64,000 nt of DNA from Pempheris klunzingeri (taxonomy: Eukaryota; Chordata; Actinopteri; Acropomatiformes; Pempheridae): assembly GCF_042242105.1 (NCBI RefSeq), contig NC_092030.1:8439501-8503500 (forward strand), in the 5' to 3' direction. Under the pieces are notes generated by a model. It did not search any database. It was not told where the DNA came from and was given only the letters and a program-made list of their open reading frames with translations. The translations under genes were made by a program, and so were the position numbers. Below are positions 1 to 31,839 of this stretch, piece after piece (positions within the stretch are counted from its first letter, which is position 1; each line of letters begins with the position of its first letter).

Positions 1-3000
1 ATCTCTCACCGCTCAGCCTCTACCTGCTTAGTAACAAATGGCAGACAGACGGTTAGAGACGAGTTGGCGTAGATCATTGAGCATTTAGCGGCTATAGAAC
101 CAGATGTTTTTCTCAGAAGTTGGTGGAGACCAAAAACAGCTAAAAGATAAGAAGAATATAATGGACTTTCATTCATCATGTGGACACAAACCTGACTCTT
201 AGAGTGAGTGTTGCTCTGTAACTACTGGATGTTACCCTGTTTCAACAAATGGCCAAAATATCAATAGTTACAGGTTTAAGTTTCCTATCTGTGGACAAAC
301 TGCAAGTAAAATACTGTTTGCAAACCAGGTTGAACTTTTTCACCTAGACAACCTGTTTGCATGTAGTGTTCTCATTGTGTGGTAAATGAATGCTGATGCT
401 TATTTACACGCACTTAAATGTTAGAAATAATGATGATAAGCTTTTCAGAGAGAGAAAGAACCCCAGATCAGTAGAATGTGATGTAAACATACTAGGAGAG
501 TGACAGCTAATGTACGGTTGGTGCTGTGTCACAGTATTAAGTAGCAATCCATCAGAGAACAGGCAGCAATTGTTTCTTTTGTTTCCCAGCTGCTACAGAC
601 ATCATCTTTATCAGATTCTCCTCAGGTGCTGTAGAAACACGACTCTGCATCAATGTGATAGCATCTGTTCTCACCCTGCCAGGGGACTCAGTATCAACAC
701 CTATACTTATCATTCCCAATTTTTCCTATTCCTATTTTCCTTTTGGTTGATTACATGTTTTTGGAATGTTTGTACGTAGCTTTTGTGTTCAAAAACGCTT
801 TGTACTGAAAGAAAGATGCATTCTCTAAACCTCATATCATGCCACTGTCATACATAAATATTATTAACAGCATTATTTTTAAGATATTGGTTATGAATTC
901 AAAGTTTTGATACAGCTTACTTGTTCTACAATAGTCATACAATGTACTTAAAGTCTTCTTTAAATAATACTTGAAATTAAATTTTATTGCACTTTGCACA
1001 CGTATTTAAACTAGAACCCAAACATTTCCAATGAATTTTGCTTTAAACATTTAACTAGACAAAGAGATTAATTTCCCTGGTGCTATTGGCAAGGGTTTGT
1101 ACATATAAGGATGGCTGTCTTTATAGATCACGTACTTATAAATAGTGTGAAAAAGTGTGATTGCACAAGTTAAACAATATTTCATAGAATCTATAAACAA
1201 TAGGCTTGCTTTCCTTACAGGATTCACAGAATGTTGGAGCTGGAAGCCAAACGCGAACATGTACTGATCCATAGTGTGTTTTCAGTGGAGAAACGGTCTG
1301 TGCTTGCATTTAGTTTTGTTTGTGTGAAGCCCTCCTGCTCGCCTCAGTGAGGGCTGAACCTCCTCCTTACTCTCAGGTTTCACTGTCGTCGCTCAGGTAT
1401 GTTCTCCTCTGTCCCACTCTGAACCCCTCCCTCCCTGCTCTTTGTTGTTGCCATAACGACTCCCTAGGCCAGACACCAAAACTGGTTTTCCGAGACGGGC
1501 GATCCTCATGCTACTGAACCTCTGATTAGTGGGTTGAGGTGGGTGGAGCAGTGGGTGCTGAGCTCTCAGGGGGAAATGGATGGATTTGACTCTTAATGAG
1601 GATTGGAGACATTTCTCTTTAACACTTGCTCTAAACAGTAACCGCTTGTTTTTTAACAGTTGAAATGTTCTCATAGTGATGTGCACATTTCACTTAAGGC
1701 TGCAACTTACTGAAGCTGTTTATGTAAGAAGATGGTTGTCAAACTTACTTCAGCTAAAAGTTGACATTTACTCTCAGGATGCTTCAGCATGAAACGCACT
1801 CAGTCATCAAGCTTAAAGTTCTTTGACACGCATCGCTTACAGCGGGTGGAAGATAAAGATTACGTTGCTTGATGCTTGCCATAAAGATGAAACAAAATGG
1901 ATGGAACTTGTTAATTAGTCTTTGCACTAAGCTAACTGGCTGCTAGCTGTGGCCTCATATGTAACAGACAGGCTTTAGAGTTGTCATCACACTCTCCTCG
2001 AAAGGGGTTTGCCAAGATATCAATTCAGTTTTTGCCTCTGGCTTTAGCTACTATGGTGCTGTGTTTTGTTCCCAACTTAAAAAACAAGTTTTTGAAAGAG
2101 GAAATAAAGAATCGCTTTTGGGACCAGCAGCTCCTCACACTTTGCAACTCAATTAGTAGTATCAGGAAAGTGTGAAAGAAAACATCCATCCAGGGGCTAG
2201 AGCCAACTACCCTGAGAGAACCCATGCAACCTGCACACAGAAAGGCCCTGAGTTCATCCTGCAAACCAGACTAGCAGATTCAACCACGGAACCGTTCTTG
2301 TTTTTGATAACGACAAAAAAGAGAAACAAAAGTGCCCCCATCTTGTCATTTTTTTTAATCTGAGAAACTCATGCATCCTGACAGCCTGCCAGCATCAAGA
2401 GCATGAATTAGATTTGACATTTCCTCCCTGGATATTCCCCCCTCCTTCCCCCACCTACTAGCTCTATATCCTCTGGGCGTGGTGAGGAGGGAATCCTGTT
2501 GATCTCCTATAGTTTCTTCTAATGTGGTTTCTTGTCTCCCTTTAATACGTGCAAATATCACTCGTCAGAAGTCCAGACATAAACCATTCCAAAAGAAACA
2601 TGAGGATTATCCAGCAAAACATAATCAATGATTTTAGATGTGTTTTTAAAACTAGTCTGGCAGCAACAAACCAGTTCACTACAAGTAAACAAGTTCCCCT
2701 GTTTCACAATCAAGGAAATGTTTTATTTGTAATGGCAGGCATGCCTTTCGTGATAGGTTAAGAAACAAGTGCGTGGATGAGTGAAGGCGTGACGCAGGGC
2801 TTTAGTTGAGCTGAGCTGGTGTTTTCCTTTGGAGTGGCACATTGTTTGTCTGAAGGTATGTTACCATTGTCATCCAGTCAAAGACGTTGAGGTGTTTCCT
2901 TTAGTCCATCATAACTCAAACTGCGACAGATACTGATATTGGAAAACTAACTTCAGACTACCCAAGACAACTTGAAGTTTTGAGGCTTAAGCCTTACGTG

Positions 3001-3181
3001 TCATATTTAAGGAGAAAACTTGAGGTGTTTTGTATAACAGGCTCCTGGAGGAAGTGATACTGATTGCAAGTGCCAAGTATTTTCAGAGGTTGCCAGCAGT
3101 GCTGTTGATCATGAGCAGTAAAACACATTTTTCCAGCCATGCTGCCGGCTCATGAGGCTACTTGGGCACAGTGGTGCTTCA

Positions 3182-3350
3182 AGTTTAATGAGGAGGTTAG
3201 CATGCTAACATACTTACAATGACCATGCTTATGTTTAGCAATGTTCACCATGTTTATCATCAGGATAGCATGCTAACATTTGCTTATTAGTGCTAAACAG
3301 AAAGTACAGCTGTGGCTCTTTATGACCAAACACCTGCAAAACTAAAGTAC
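3182..3350 (+). repeat. Dispersed repeat family A, copy 1
   Basis: The stretch carries the strings AGCATGCTAACATTTGCTT and TAGTGCTAAACA, followed by an AAGTACAGCTGTGGCT block. The same ordered blocks recur at 5745-5985 and, best preserved, at 53186-53450. It is non-coding, and the copies are diverged, so it is an old interspersed element. I cannot name the family. Confidence 0.6.
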
Positions 3351-4149
3351 TGGATAAATAATCATATTGCTGGTAGAAGCACACAAAAGTCAGAATGCTG
3401 ATGACGTATAATAACTTTCTAGAGGTGTACGATCCTATCCTGTGGTATTACAAAGATTTGATTATGAAGCTTTATTAACGCCAAAACCCTGAATCATATT
3501 TCATCATCACACTACGGGTAGGCTATAGCAACACACCAACACCAACACAGATTGTATTTTTTGTTTGTTTTGATATTTTCCACACTGTTATTTTTGCTCT
3601 GAACATCCAGTAATGCTTCAAGACCTAACACTTAAATGTGTTTTTCGAAAATGCATTGATGCTGGTGTTAATATTGACCTGTTTAACCATAGATGGCTCG
3701 ACATGCCAGCGACATGCGGTAAGCTTCTGCTTTTCATGCTTCTGTATCTGGGTAATAAACATTCAATCATGTGGTATTTTTTACAAGATATAGTGTAAAG
3801 TTGTATCGACTAAACTACTCCTTCCTTTCATCTAACTCCATTTCACAAATATGAGTTCTGATGTCGTCTGTTTGGCTCAATTGATCACTCTGAAGGTGTT
3901 CTTGTTCTTGGAAACCAGACTAATTAACCTTCATCAGCTCTGTGCTAATGGACTTCTCCACATCATTAAACATTAAGCTGATGGGAAGCGCCAACCAAAC
4001 TTGGCACAAGGTTGGTGTTAGGCGGATGCTTCAGGGATTTCCAATGAGACAGTGTTCTCTGTTGTCTGTCAAGACGGGATCAAAAATTATCAATCCATAG
4101 ACATTCTGTTGTTTATCTACATAACAGGGAATAATTTTAACTGTTTCTG

Positions 4150-4240
4150 TGTCTTGCTTTTATTGTGTTTTATGTCCCTGTAAAGCCCTTTGAATTGCCT
4201 TGTGTCTGAAAGGTGCTATACAAATGAATTTGCCTTGCCA
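4150..4240 (+). repeat. LINE/SINE 3'-tail-like repeat
   Basis: The segment reads TGTAAAGCCCTTTGAATTGCC followed by AAAGGTGCTATACAAATGAA. This resembles the shared 3' tail of many fish L2-type LINEs and their SINEs (a 'constant AAAGCRCTATATAAAT' tail). Only the tail is recognisable. A shorter, similar run occurs near 35300-35365. Confidence 0.5.
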
Positions 4241-5744
4241 TCTTATCCTTCACTTGTCTTGATGGGATCATCACCATGGTGTCAGGCTAGGGAGTTTGAA
4301 ACTCTGAATGGAGTGGCTTGCCACTGACTTGTGGACATGAAGTACCTCGCCTGTTACTGACTGGAAAGATCCCGTCGCATAAAACCATCGAGCAATCAGT
4401 GATCAAACTGACCAGTCAGATGAACTTTGAACTGACTGCCTACCTAATCTACAGTGGAAATGTAGTGTCCTATAGTGTAGTAAACAGAAGGAGAAGAATG
4501 GAAACAACAGCAAAACATATGACATCTTCCTCATCTGACATGTCACTGTTGTTTTAAGTTCTGTGTGATCCAACTACTGTGTGTGTGTTTATAGTAATAG
4601 GCCTTTTCCACAGAGGACAATTTGACTTGTAGGAAAAGATCAGGTGTAAATAAGCAAACAAATGAGGGCTGGATTCCATTCAGCTGCTTTAGTTTCTGGG
4701 TACTGGCACATTGTGCGTGCTGGTTTATTGTCACAACAGAGTCATTGTTAATGTTAGCAGTAACACCTGTGCTTTTCCTATGACAAGTCAAAATGCCTGC
4801 TGTGCAAAAGGCCTGTAAAGGAATGGTGTGGCTCACTGATGTGTTTTAATAGGTCTTTGGCAACAGTGGAACTCTTTGGCACACCGGGATAAGATATTAA
4901 TCTTCGGATACCCACAATCATTGTTGGCAGAATACATTCATTGTTGGTTGTGGTCTTTTCATATGCTGTGTTTATGCGTCTATCATAATTCCATTTTACC
5001 GTACAAATAAACTTTTTAAAAGGTCATAATCTGCGATTGTATGAATGATCACTTCAGAAAAAATATGGGTTCATCCTGTTAATTTCTATCCCAGAATCAA
5101 AAAAAAAAGTTTGGGAAACCTGCCCAAAGATTAAACAGAGTAAATGAGTCCTGAGTAGAAGGAGGCTATGATTAGGAGGGCGTGGTCACATCCCTCAGTG
5201 TCACATGCATATCGATCCATTACATGACACTTGAACACACAAACGCCCACGGCAATGTCATCACACGCACAGTATTACAACAGGAGGTTTGGCAGCAACC
5301 CACCTGACAAATCACACCTGAACTGCAGCTCTTTATTTTCGTATCTGTGTACAGAGTATTCATGGCTGTACACACTACATCAAGATGGTTACGTTTTTGT
5401 GAATTTTCCTCATTTAAAACGCTATAAAGCATTCCTATTCCAGCAGACTTGAGTTTAACTGGTCTGTCTGCTGCAGTCAGACATGCAGGTTAACTTAATG
5501 ATTTTTTTTAATGATCATCCTCCTTTCCTGATTTATCTGCATCCTTTCTCTGCCTATGCTCTTACATGACAGTCTTCTTAAAAGTACAAAGTCAGGGTGT
5601 GTCAAATGTGTTTGGAATTAATAGCAGTGTTGCAGCCAGTAGCTGACTGTCTTTTGTTTTGTCTTCGGCATTTCTGTCTTCCTCCTGGACATCTGAGGCA
5701 AACAAATGAATCTGCTGATTCATTTGTTTACTTTGTTGGCATGC

Positions 5745-5985
5745 TGCTGTAATACTTGCGATGATGAGGCAAACCTGCCGAGCTTGAGTAGATAACATGT
5801 TTGGCATGTTCACTCATTTTAGTTTCGCATATTAGCACGCTAAACATTTCCTGATTACCAATGGATAGAAAATACAGCTGAGACCAATTGTCATTAGTTT
5901 GGCAGGTATTTGGTTATAAATCAAAGTTGTTTGCACTGGCCCAAAATCTGACAGTGAGCCAACCAACTAACATGACCATCCCTAG
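5745..5985 (+). repeat. Dispersed repeat family A, copy 2
   Basis: It shares with 3182-3350 and 53186-53450 the blocks ATTAGCACGCTAAACAT, ATACAGCTGAGACC and GTATTTGGTTATAAATCAAAG. It lies about 150 bp upstream of the first coding exon of atp8b1. It is diverged and non-coding. Confidence 0.55.
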
Positions 5986-6132
5986 AGCCATACTAGCAAA
6001 GTGACTGAAGATTATTGGCTTTGTGGGATGCAGCCGCTCCCCCCCTCCATTTGTGATGTAGAATTATGAATTACTTGTTTCGTTTAATGATCAACTGAAG
6101 CTTGTCTTGTCTCAGATACCTGAGGTGCGAAG

Positions 6133-26738
<20,606 letters not shown>

Positions 26739-28130
26739 TGGGGCTGAGCTGTAGCCAGAGGGGCTGTTTGGGAAAGTGCCTGGTTTATCTTCATTGCTAT
26801 CTGTGGAGTAGCTGCTGGAATAGTCAACACTGGATGCTCTGCACAGAATCAACAACTTGGCTGGAGTTTTAGGCCACCTTCTCCATTGTCGTATTGAAAG
26901 GTGGTGAAAGAAAAGAAGTGCTCCTAAAGTCACTCAACTTTTAGAAATCAAGTTTATCAAGCTTTTACCATCAGTGTGTTAATGATTAGCAGAAAGTTAA
27001 TTGACACACTACTGAATCTGTTTTTGCTCCAGTCTGATTCTTACTTCACTGTCTCCAGCTCTTCCTCTGTGCACAGACTCTTTATCAAATGCAAATGGCA
27101 AGAAAAGCTCACAGAATAGATGACCGCCGTTACCGGGGTTTTAGGTCATGAAGCCACTCTGCGACTGACAATGTTGTTTGACTCAGGATTTTTAAAATAA
27201 AAGCCTTATTTTTAGTGTCCCTGCTCACCACTTCTGTGGCTGGTTATGGAGCCATACCTTGTTTAATATGATACTTTTTTGACATTCACAGTTTTAACCC
27301 AATGTTTGCAGTGCACTTAGTATGCATATGATTTATTAATGTGAAAGAATATATATTCCAGTCTCTTTGTCTTTTAGCTACATGAAATCAGACCACAGCA
27401 TCTTCTAGTTTTTATTTAATTTCCGTTCATTGAAATGCAAAAATATTTTCTTCACATTAAAACAATGGGCTAAAACTAAAATGTCAAAGTATCCTCTTTT
27501 GATATTTTATTCTGAATAGTGGTGAGATGCTACTATGCCAGGCTATGCAAGGTGGTCAGATGTTATAAAGTCTCTTAATTTAAAAGGAAATTGTTAATAG
27601 TACTCTTTTCTCCTCTGCTGTAACAAGTGTCTCAAGTGTCCTTATAGATGGGTGCTCCCTATCTTTTAATGGTGAAAGAATGAACAATGAGGTCTCGTCT
27701 TCATTTGACTATGCCTTAGTAGTTTGTTCTTGTCTTTCTTTTTTTTTTTTACCTATCAAGTTAAATCAAATGTTCCTTCAGTGGTTAAAATAATACTACT
27801 AATAATAATATTGAGGATTTTCTCGCTGTGTGTGTGTGTGTGTGTTTGTCTGTCAATTGTTGTTTACAATGAACCCAAAGATTTTTGTGCTTTTCTAATT
27901 CTATAATCAGATTTAGGATCTGCAATACAATGCTAAGCCAAAACTGACACATTCCTGTTATGACTGTTACTGTATACCCTTCAGGCTAGTGTTACTGTAT
28001 GCAGATGATGCATTTTTATTACTGAATGAATGGAGGCAGTAGGACTGCTGTTGATTGTACCAGCAACTGTTTGGTCTGTCATATGATGGTATTTTTATCA
28101 TTTGGTTGTTAATAAAAGCCAAGGGCGCAT
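26739..28130 (+). other. Likely 3' UTR of atp8b1
   Basis: After the stop codon there is a gene-free stretch with AATAAA signals at 27196-27201 and 28111-28116. Either could end the transcript, giving a 3' UTR of about 0.5 or 1.4 kb. A (TG)n run lies at 27827-27844. The ends are inferred from the signals only. Confidence 0.5.
27827..27844. repeat. (TG)n microsatellite
   Basis: Nine TG units are uninterrupted, inside the probable long 3' UTR of atp8b1. Confidence 0.9.
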
Positions 28131-28324
28131 TTAGCAATCTGAAACAAGAGTTAATTTTTTGTGGTGAGTCATGCCTCTCTCTTGAATGTGGTAATTCTAA
28201 TTATTATTAAAGATATTCCTTTAACAGTCCAATGACTATATAAAGAAAATTTAAAAAGTACCTGGGTTTCAGTAGTTCCCCAAATTTTCCACAGGCATTT
28301 TTCATTTAACAAAATGAGCCAAAC

Positions 28325-28432
28325 ATCCCATGTGCCCAAGGACACCTCAACATGCTGACTTAGAGGAACTAGGGATTGAACCCCTGATCTCCCAACTGAT
28401 GGACAACACACTTTACCTGAGCCACAGCTCAG
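28325..28432 (+). repeat. Dispersed repeat family B, 3' portion
   Basis: The segment carries CCCAAGGACACCTCAACATG, a GACTTAGAGGAAC..GGATTGAACC block and GAGCCACAGCTCAG. This matches the 3' half of the family copies at 36470-36735, 40925-41122 and 61587-61775. Confidence 0.6.
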
Positions 28433-28734
28433 AAAAGATGTTGCTGCTAAATTGGGTTTAAAAAAAGGTCTTAGAACACAACACCCCACATGTAAGTCAT
28501 CATTGTAAATGTCACCCCCAGCAAGATGATGTCCTTTTCTGAAATAAATTTGTTTCACTAAATCCTGGCATCTGTTTATTTAATGATGCTGTAGTCACAG
28601 ACTCCCAGTACTAATACCCAAACATGACAGAAAAATTCCATCCATCCATGGACATCAAAACAAACTCTTTAAGAGAGAGACCCAACGATTCAGGAATTCA
28701 AATTTAAGGATTCAAGAATCCCCACATGAGCAAG

Positions 28735-28990
28735 GTGAAACCTCAAACAGAACCAGGCTCAGAGGGGGGGGGGGGGGGCTTTCTGTCAGGATCCGTGTTG
28801 GGTGGAGGTTGGACAGAGAGAGAGAGAGGACCAGGATCCAGGACATGACGAAGTTTGACCTTAGCAGGAGGCCTCTGTTCCTGGAGGAGGGGCAGTCAGA
28901 CCTGTGCAAGAGGCGGGGGACGAAACCAGGCAGCATTTGGTCCAGGGTAAGGGGAATCCTGCCCGCGCAAGGCGGAATCGGGACGTGGGC
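28735..28990 (+). repeat. Dispersed repeat family E with poly-G and GA tracts
   Basis: It carries GAAACCTCAAACAGAACCAGG, a run of 15 G at 28764-28778, CAGGATCCGTGTTGGGTGG and then (GA)n. The same order of blocks (AGAAACCTTGAACAGACCCAGG, GGTCCGCGTTGGGTAG, GA tract) is at 41730-41852. This is a diverged fish interspersed repeat; the minus-strand 148-codon frame across it is not a gene. Confidence 0.6.
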
Positions 28991-29564
28991 TCCTTTACGC
29001 GACAGGAGGTCAGTTTGTCTCTTGAGGTCCTCAGCCTGCTGTGCCTGTTTTTTAACCAGCTCCTGGAGCCTTCTAATCTGCTTCTGGTTCTCCTGCCTGT
29101 GGCAATCCTGGGTCCTGGCAGACTTCTGTAAAGTCATGCAGTACACAGAAGCAAACATACATGCAAATGAAATGACTGCAGGAAGTATTAGACACCATAT
29201 TTATTTATTTATTTTTGGGACAAACTATTTCATTCATTGTTTGCTATTGTCATGAGAATTTCAACCAAAATAATAAAAAGTCCCTTTAAAATAAGTTGCC
29301 CTCCCTTCTTTTAAATGCCTCTCTTTTGAGAATGAAGGACTCTTTTCAGATTGATTTTGTGTGTCTCCATTGAAGCAGGTGATACCTCCACCTCCCTGCT
29401 AGCACAGATCAACACACTGTCCAAGAAAGGGGCTCCTACCATGCAGTGTTAGGGCCCAGTCATACTGGCCGTTATGACATGAACATGACATGTCTCAACT
29501 GTCGTATCTTCTCTGATGATGATGATATGCAGTTGATGAAAGGAAACTTCCGCTGACAAGTTCA

Positions 29565-29625
29565 AAGAGAGAGTTCAAAGCGGAGGATGCTATCTCATCA
29601 GCTGTGTGGCGCCATCTAGTTTTAA
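29565..29625 (+). repeat. Copy 1 of a local direct repeat
   Basis: The core GAGTTCAAAGCGGAGGA...CTCATCAGCTGTGTGGCGCCATCT is repeated with changes at 31035-31090, in the same orientation about 1.47 kb away. Confidence 0.55.
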
Positions 29626-30276
29626 TGCCCTGAAGCGGGGGCCATAGTCTGTGGGGGAGTTCATACAAACAGCTTTTAACTAGCTAAACGGCTTGCTGAG
29701 CTATTGTACAACTGTCATCACACTTTGATTAAAAATCTCTCATTGGTGAGCGGAAATATGTGAAATACGTTTTTCCAGCTGAGCCCCAACCATTACAGAG
29801 AGGGCATGAAGAAAACAAAACATACAGAAATCTCTCATGTGCAATAACCACATGTAGGACCCCATCACTGACTGAGGAACTCTGTTTTTTAGGACAGAAT
29901 TACAGAATTCTAAAAAAATGAGATAAAACCATTGAAGCTACAGAAGCAGTGTGAACAGTTTGACAGTTCACAGTTTGAGGTCACTGCTAATCACGCTCCT
30001 ACGACAGTGGGTAGTACCTCAAGATGGAGGACATACTGTAAAGCCACACCCTGAACTAGCTAAACTAGGTCCTTATGAGGAGACAGGGTGACATGTTATC
30101 ATGAATATAACATTCCAGGCTGACGGTTGAACAATGTGAAATATCTTGCTGAGCAACTCTTGTGTTCTTGTTGTTGTGATTGTGAAACAGCTGTCAGATG
30201 AAACAGACTGTTGATCACATATTGACTTAAAAACCAGCTGTTGACGACTCTGAACAGACTGAGTCATATGGTGGTT

Positions 30277-30530
30277 CCAGGGGGTCTTTCTACGGGGAGT
30301 TCTCATGTTCTCCCCGTGCTTGCATGGGTTCTCTCTGGGTGCTCCAGCTTCTTCTCACAGTCCAAAGACATGCAGGTTCACTGGTGACTGTGACTATGAG
30401 TGTGAATGGTTGTTTGTCTGCATGTGTTGTCCTTGTGACTGTCTGATGACCAGTCCAGGCTGGACCCCACCTCTTGCCAAGTGCCACAACCCTGAAGCCC
30501 CTGTGCGGTATAGACAATGGATGGATGGAT
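30277..30530 (+). repeat. LINE 3'-tail repeat ending in ATGG units (family D)
   Basis: The ordered blocks CGGGGAGTTCTCATGTTCTC, CACAGTCCAAAGACATGCAG, GGTGACTGTGACTATGAGTG and GACCAGTCCAGGCTGGACCC lead to TAGACAATGGATGGATGGA. This is a very common teleost sequence ending in tandem ATGG, as in RTE-type LINE tails. The family assignment is from resemblance. A short reverse copy is at 50186-50230. Confidence 0.65.
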
Positions 30531-30965
30531 CTGGTCTAGGTTAGACATGCTACCACCGGCCAGACTTATTTGATATTTTATAAACTCTCAATATCTTATT
30601 TTTAGAATTTCAGTTTCTTCCTCTGTCTCTTCTTTCTTCCTTCTTCTTTCTTACTGTTTCTTTTGGCTTCTTACTTCCTCAAATGGAGGATAGATGGATC
30701 CTTTCCTGCAAACCCAAACTAAAAGAAATCTTTCTTATAAAGTGCCGTAAGGAATCTGGCAGGTGTCATGGAAAAAAAACCCCAACATATATCTGTATTA
30801 TCTATTTATCAGTATCTGCATTATTACGTTATATATTATTATATAATATTATTACATACTATATTATAATATAATATAGGGATAATATATCCCTGCCAGA
30901 TCAGCATTAATGATGGTGAAGTCAAGTCACTGAAATCGATCGTGAATTCACATAAATGTTAACTG

Positions 30966-31018
30966 ATCAGCATCATAATTCAGTGCATCATTGACCATCA
31001 CTGAATTATGATGCTGAT
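30966..31018. repeat. Perfect 20-bp inverted repeat with 13-nt loop
   Basis: ATCAGCATCATAATTCAGTG (30966-30985) is followed, after 13 nt, by its exact reverse complement (30999-31018). It could be the core of a small foldback element. It is AT-rich, and no miRNA family is recognised. Confidence 0.8.
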
Positions 31019-31034
31019 GTTTGACTTGAGAAGT

Positions 31035-31090
31035 GGAGAGCTCAAAACGGAGAACACTTCCTCATCAGTTGTGTGGCACCATCTGGTTTT
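31035..31090 (+). repeat. Copy 2 of a local direct repeat
   Basis: The core GAGCTCAAAACGGAGAACAC...CTCATCAGTTGTGTGGCACCATCT matches 29565-29625. Divergence is high enough that it is not a recent duplication. Confidence 0.5.
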
Positions 31091-31386
31091 TCACAAGGCT
31101 GCTGTGCAGTGAGGCTGCAGTCAGTCGTCACATAGAAGTTAATACACTAACTAGCACAGTGAGCTACTCTTGTGGGCTAGTGACAGTGCATAGCTGTAGC
31201 ATGTCAGACAATAGATTACCAACCACAGTAGCTCACCAACTAGCCCTTCAAGTACTGACCCTTCAAATGAATGTTATTGTACTGCTCTCTGGTCTTACCA
31301 GGCTCTTAGAGATAGGGTTAACAAGACCATGACAAAATACATAGAGACACAACATTAAGAGGGGAGCATGGAGTATATCTTTTCAC

Positions 31387-31839
31387 TTTATTGTTGCTTT
31401 GAACCCTTTGAACAATGCTGATTTAAGTCACACCACACCAAAGTTACACCTCAGTACCATTTCCCGTGGATGTATTAAAGAGTCTTTGACCACATGTAGT
31501 GCTATGGAACAGTGTTTCCACAGATGGGTCCCAGTTTGTGTTGTACACCCACCGAAGGACAAACATGCACATGCATGAGCAAATGTGACATCTTACACAC
31601 TCTTGCTATTATATTACACCTGTGTCTCTGACAGAGCAGCTGGCTGTTGAGTTGTATTTTGGGTAATGGGGGCACAATGTTTGGACAAAGAAGAAGAATG
31701 CATGAAATAAATAGGGGATATATCTGATTCTGCTGCATTGATTTTAATACTTTTTTTTAAAACAAAGTCCTCTGTGACTGCGACAACGTTATAGGAATGC
31801 AACGCTATGTTGGTGGAGTACTCGGCACATATAGCCAAG
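31387..31839 (-). other. Likely 3' UTR of the minus-strand GIMAP-like gene
   Basis: On the minus strand an AATAAA signal lies at 31387-31392, about 450 nt after the stop codon. No intervening coding sequence is seen. Confidence 0.5.

Larger units (their letters stand above)
1..6115. other. Upstream non-coding region of atp8b1 (intergenic or first intron)
   Basis: I see no coding exon here: open frames are short and show no family resemblance. The first coding exon of atp8b1 is preceded by a splice acceptor ending at 6115, so at least one untranslated exon must lie upstream, in this stretch or before the window. A weak candidate is the region 1320-1400, which ends in a donor-like CTCAG/GTATG at about 1396. 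The rest is AT-rich with dispersed fish repeats, listed separately. Confidence 0.6.
28131..31380. other. Repeat-rich intergenic spacer between atp8b1 and the GIMAP pair
   Basis: I find no supported gene. Open frames of 60-150 codons here fall in repeats (28735-28990, 30277-30530) and look like no protein. The spacer holds copies of dispersed families B, D and E, a related pair of segments near 29565 and 31035, an AT-rich run at 30815-30890 and a perfect hairpin at 30966-31018. The two flanking genes converge on this spacer, so both ends are 3' flanks. Confidence 0.7.

Noticed and set aside
1320..1517. Possible first exon and promoter of atp8b1
   Set aside because: There is a donor-like site near 1396, but no TATA, CpG island or coding content strong enough to call it.
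28712..29255. Overlapping 148-codon frames on both strands
   Set aside because: They lie on a dispersed repeat with poly-G and GA tracts; the low-complexity translation and the second copy at 41730 argue against a gene.
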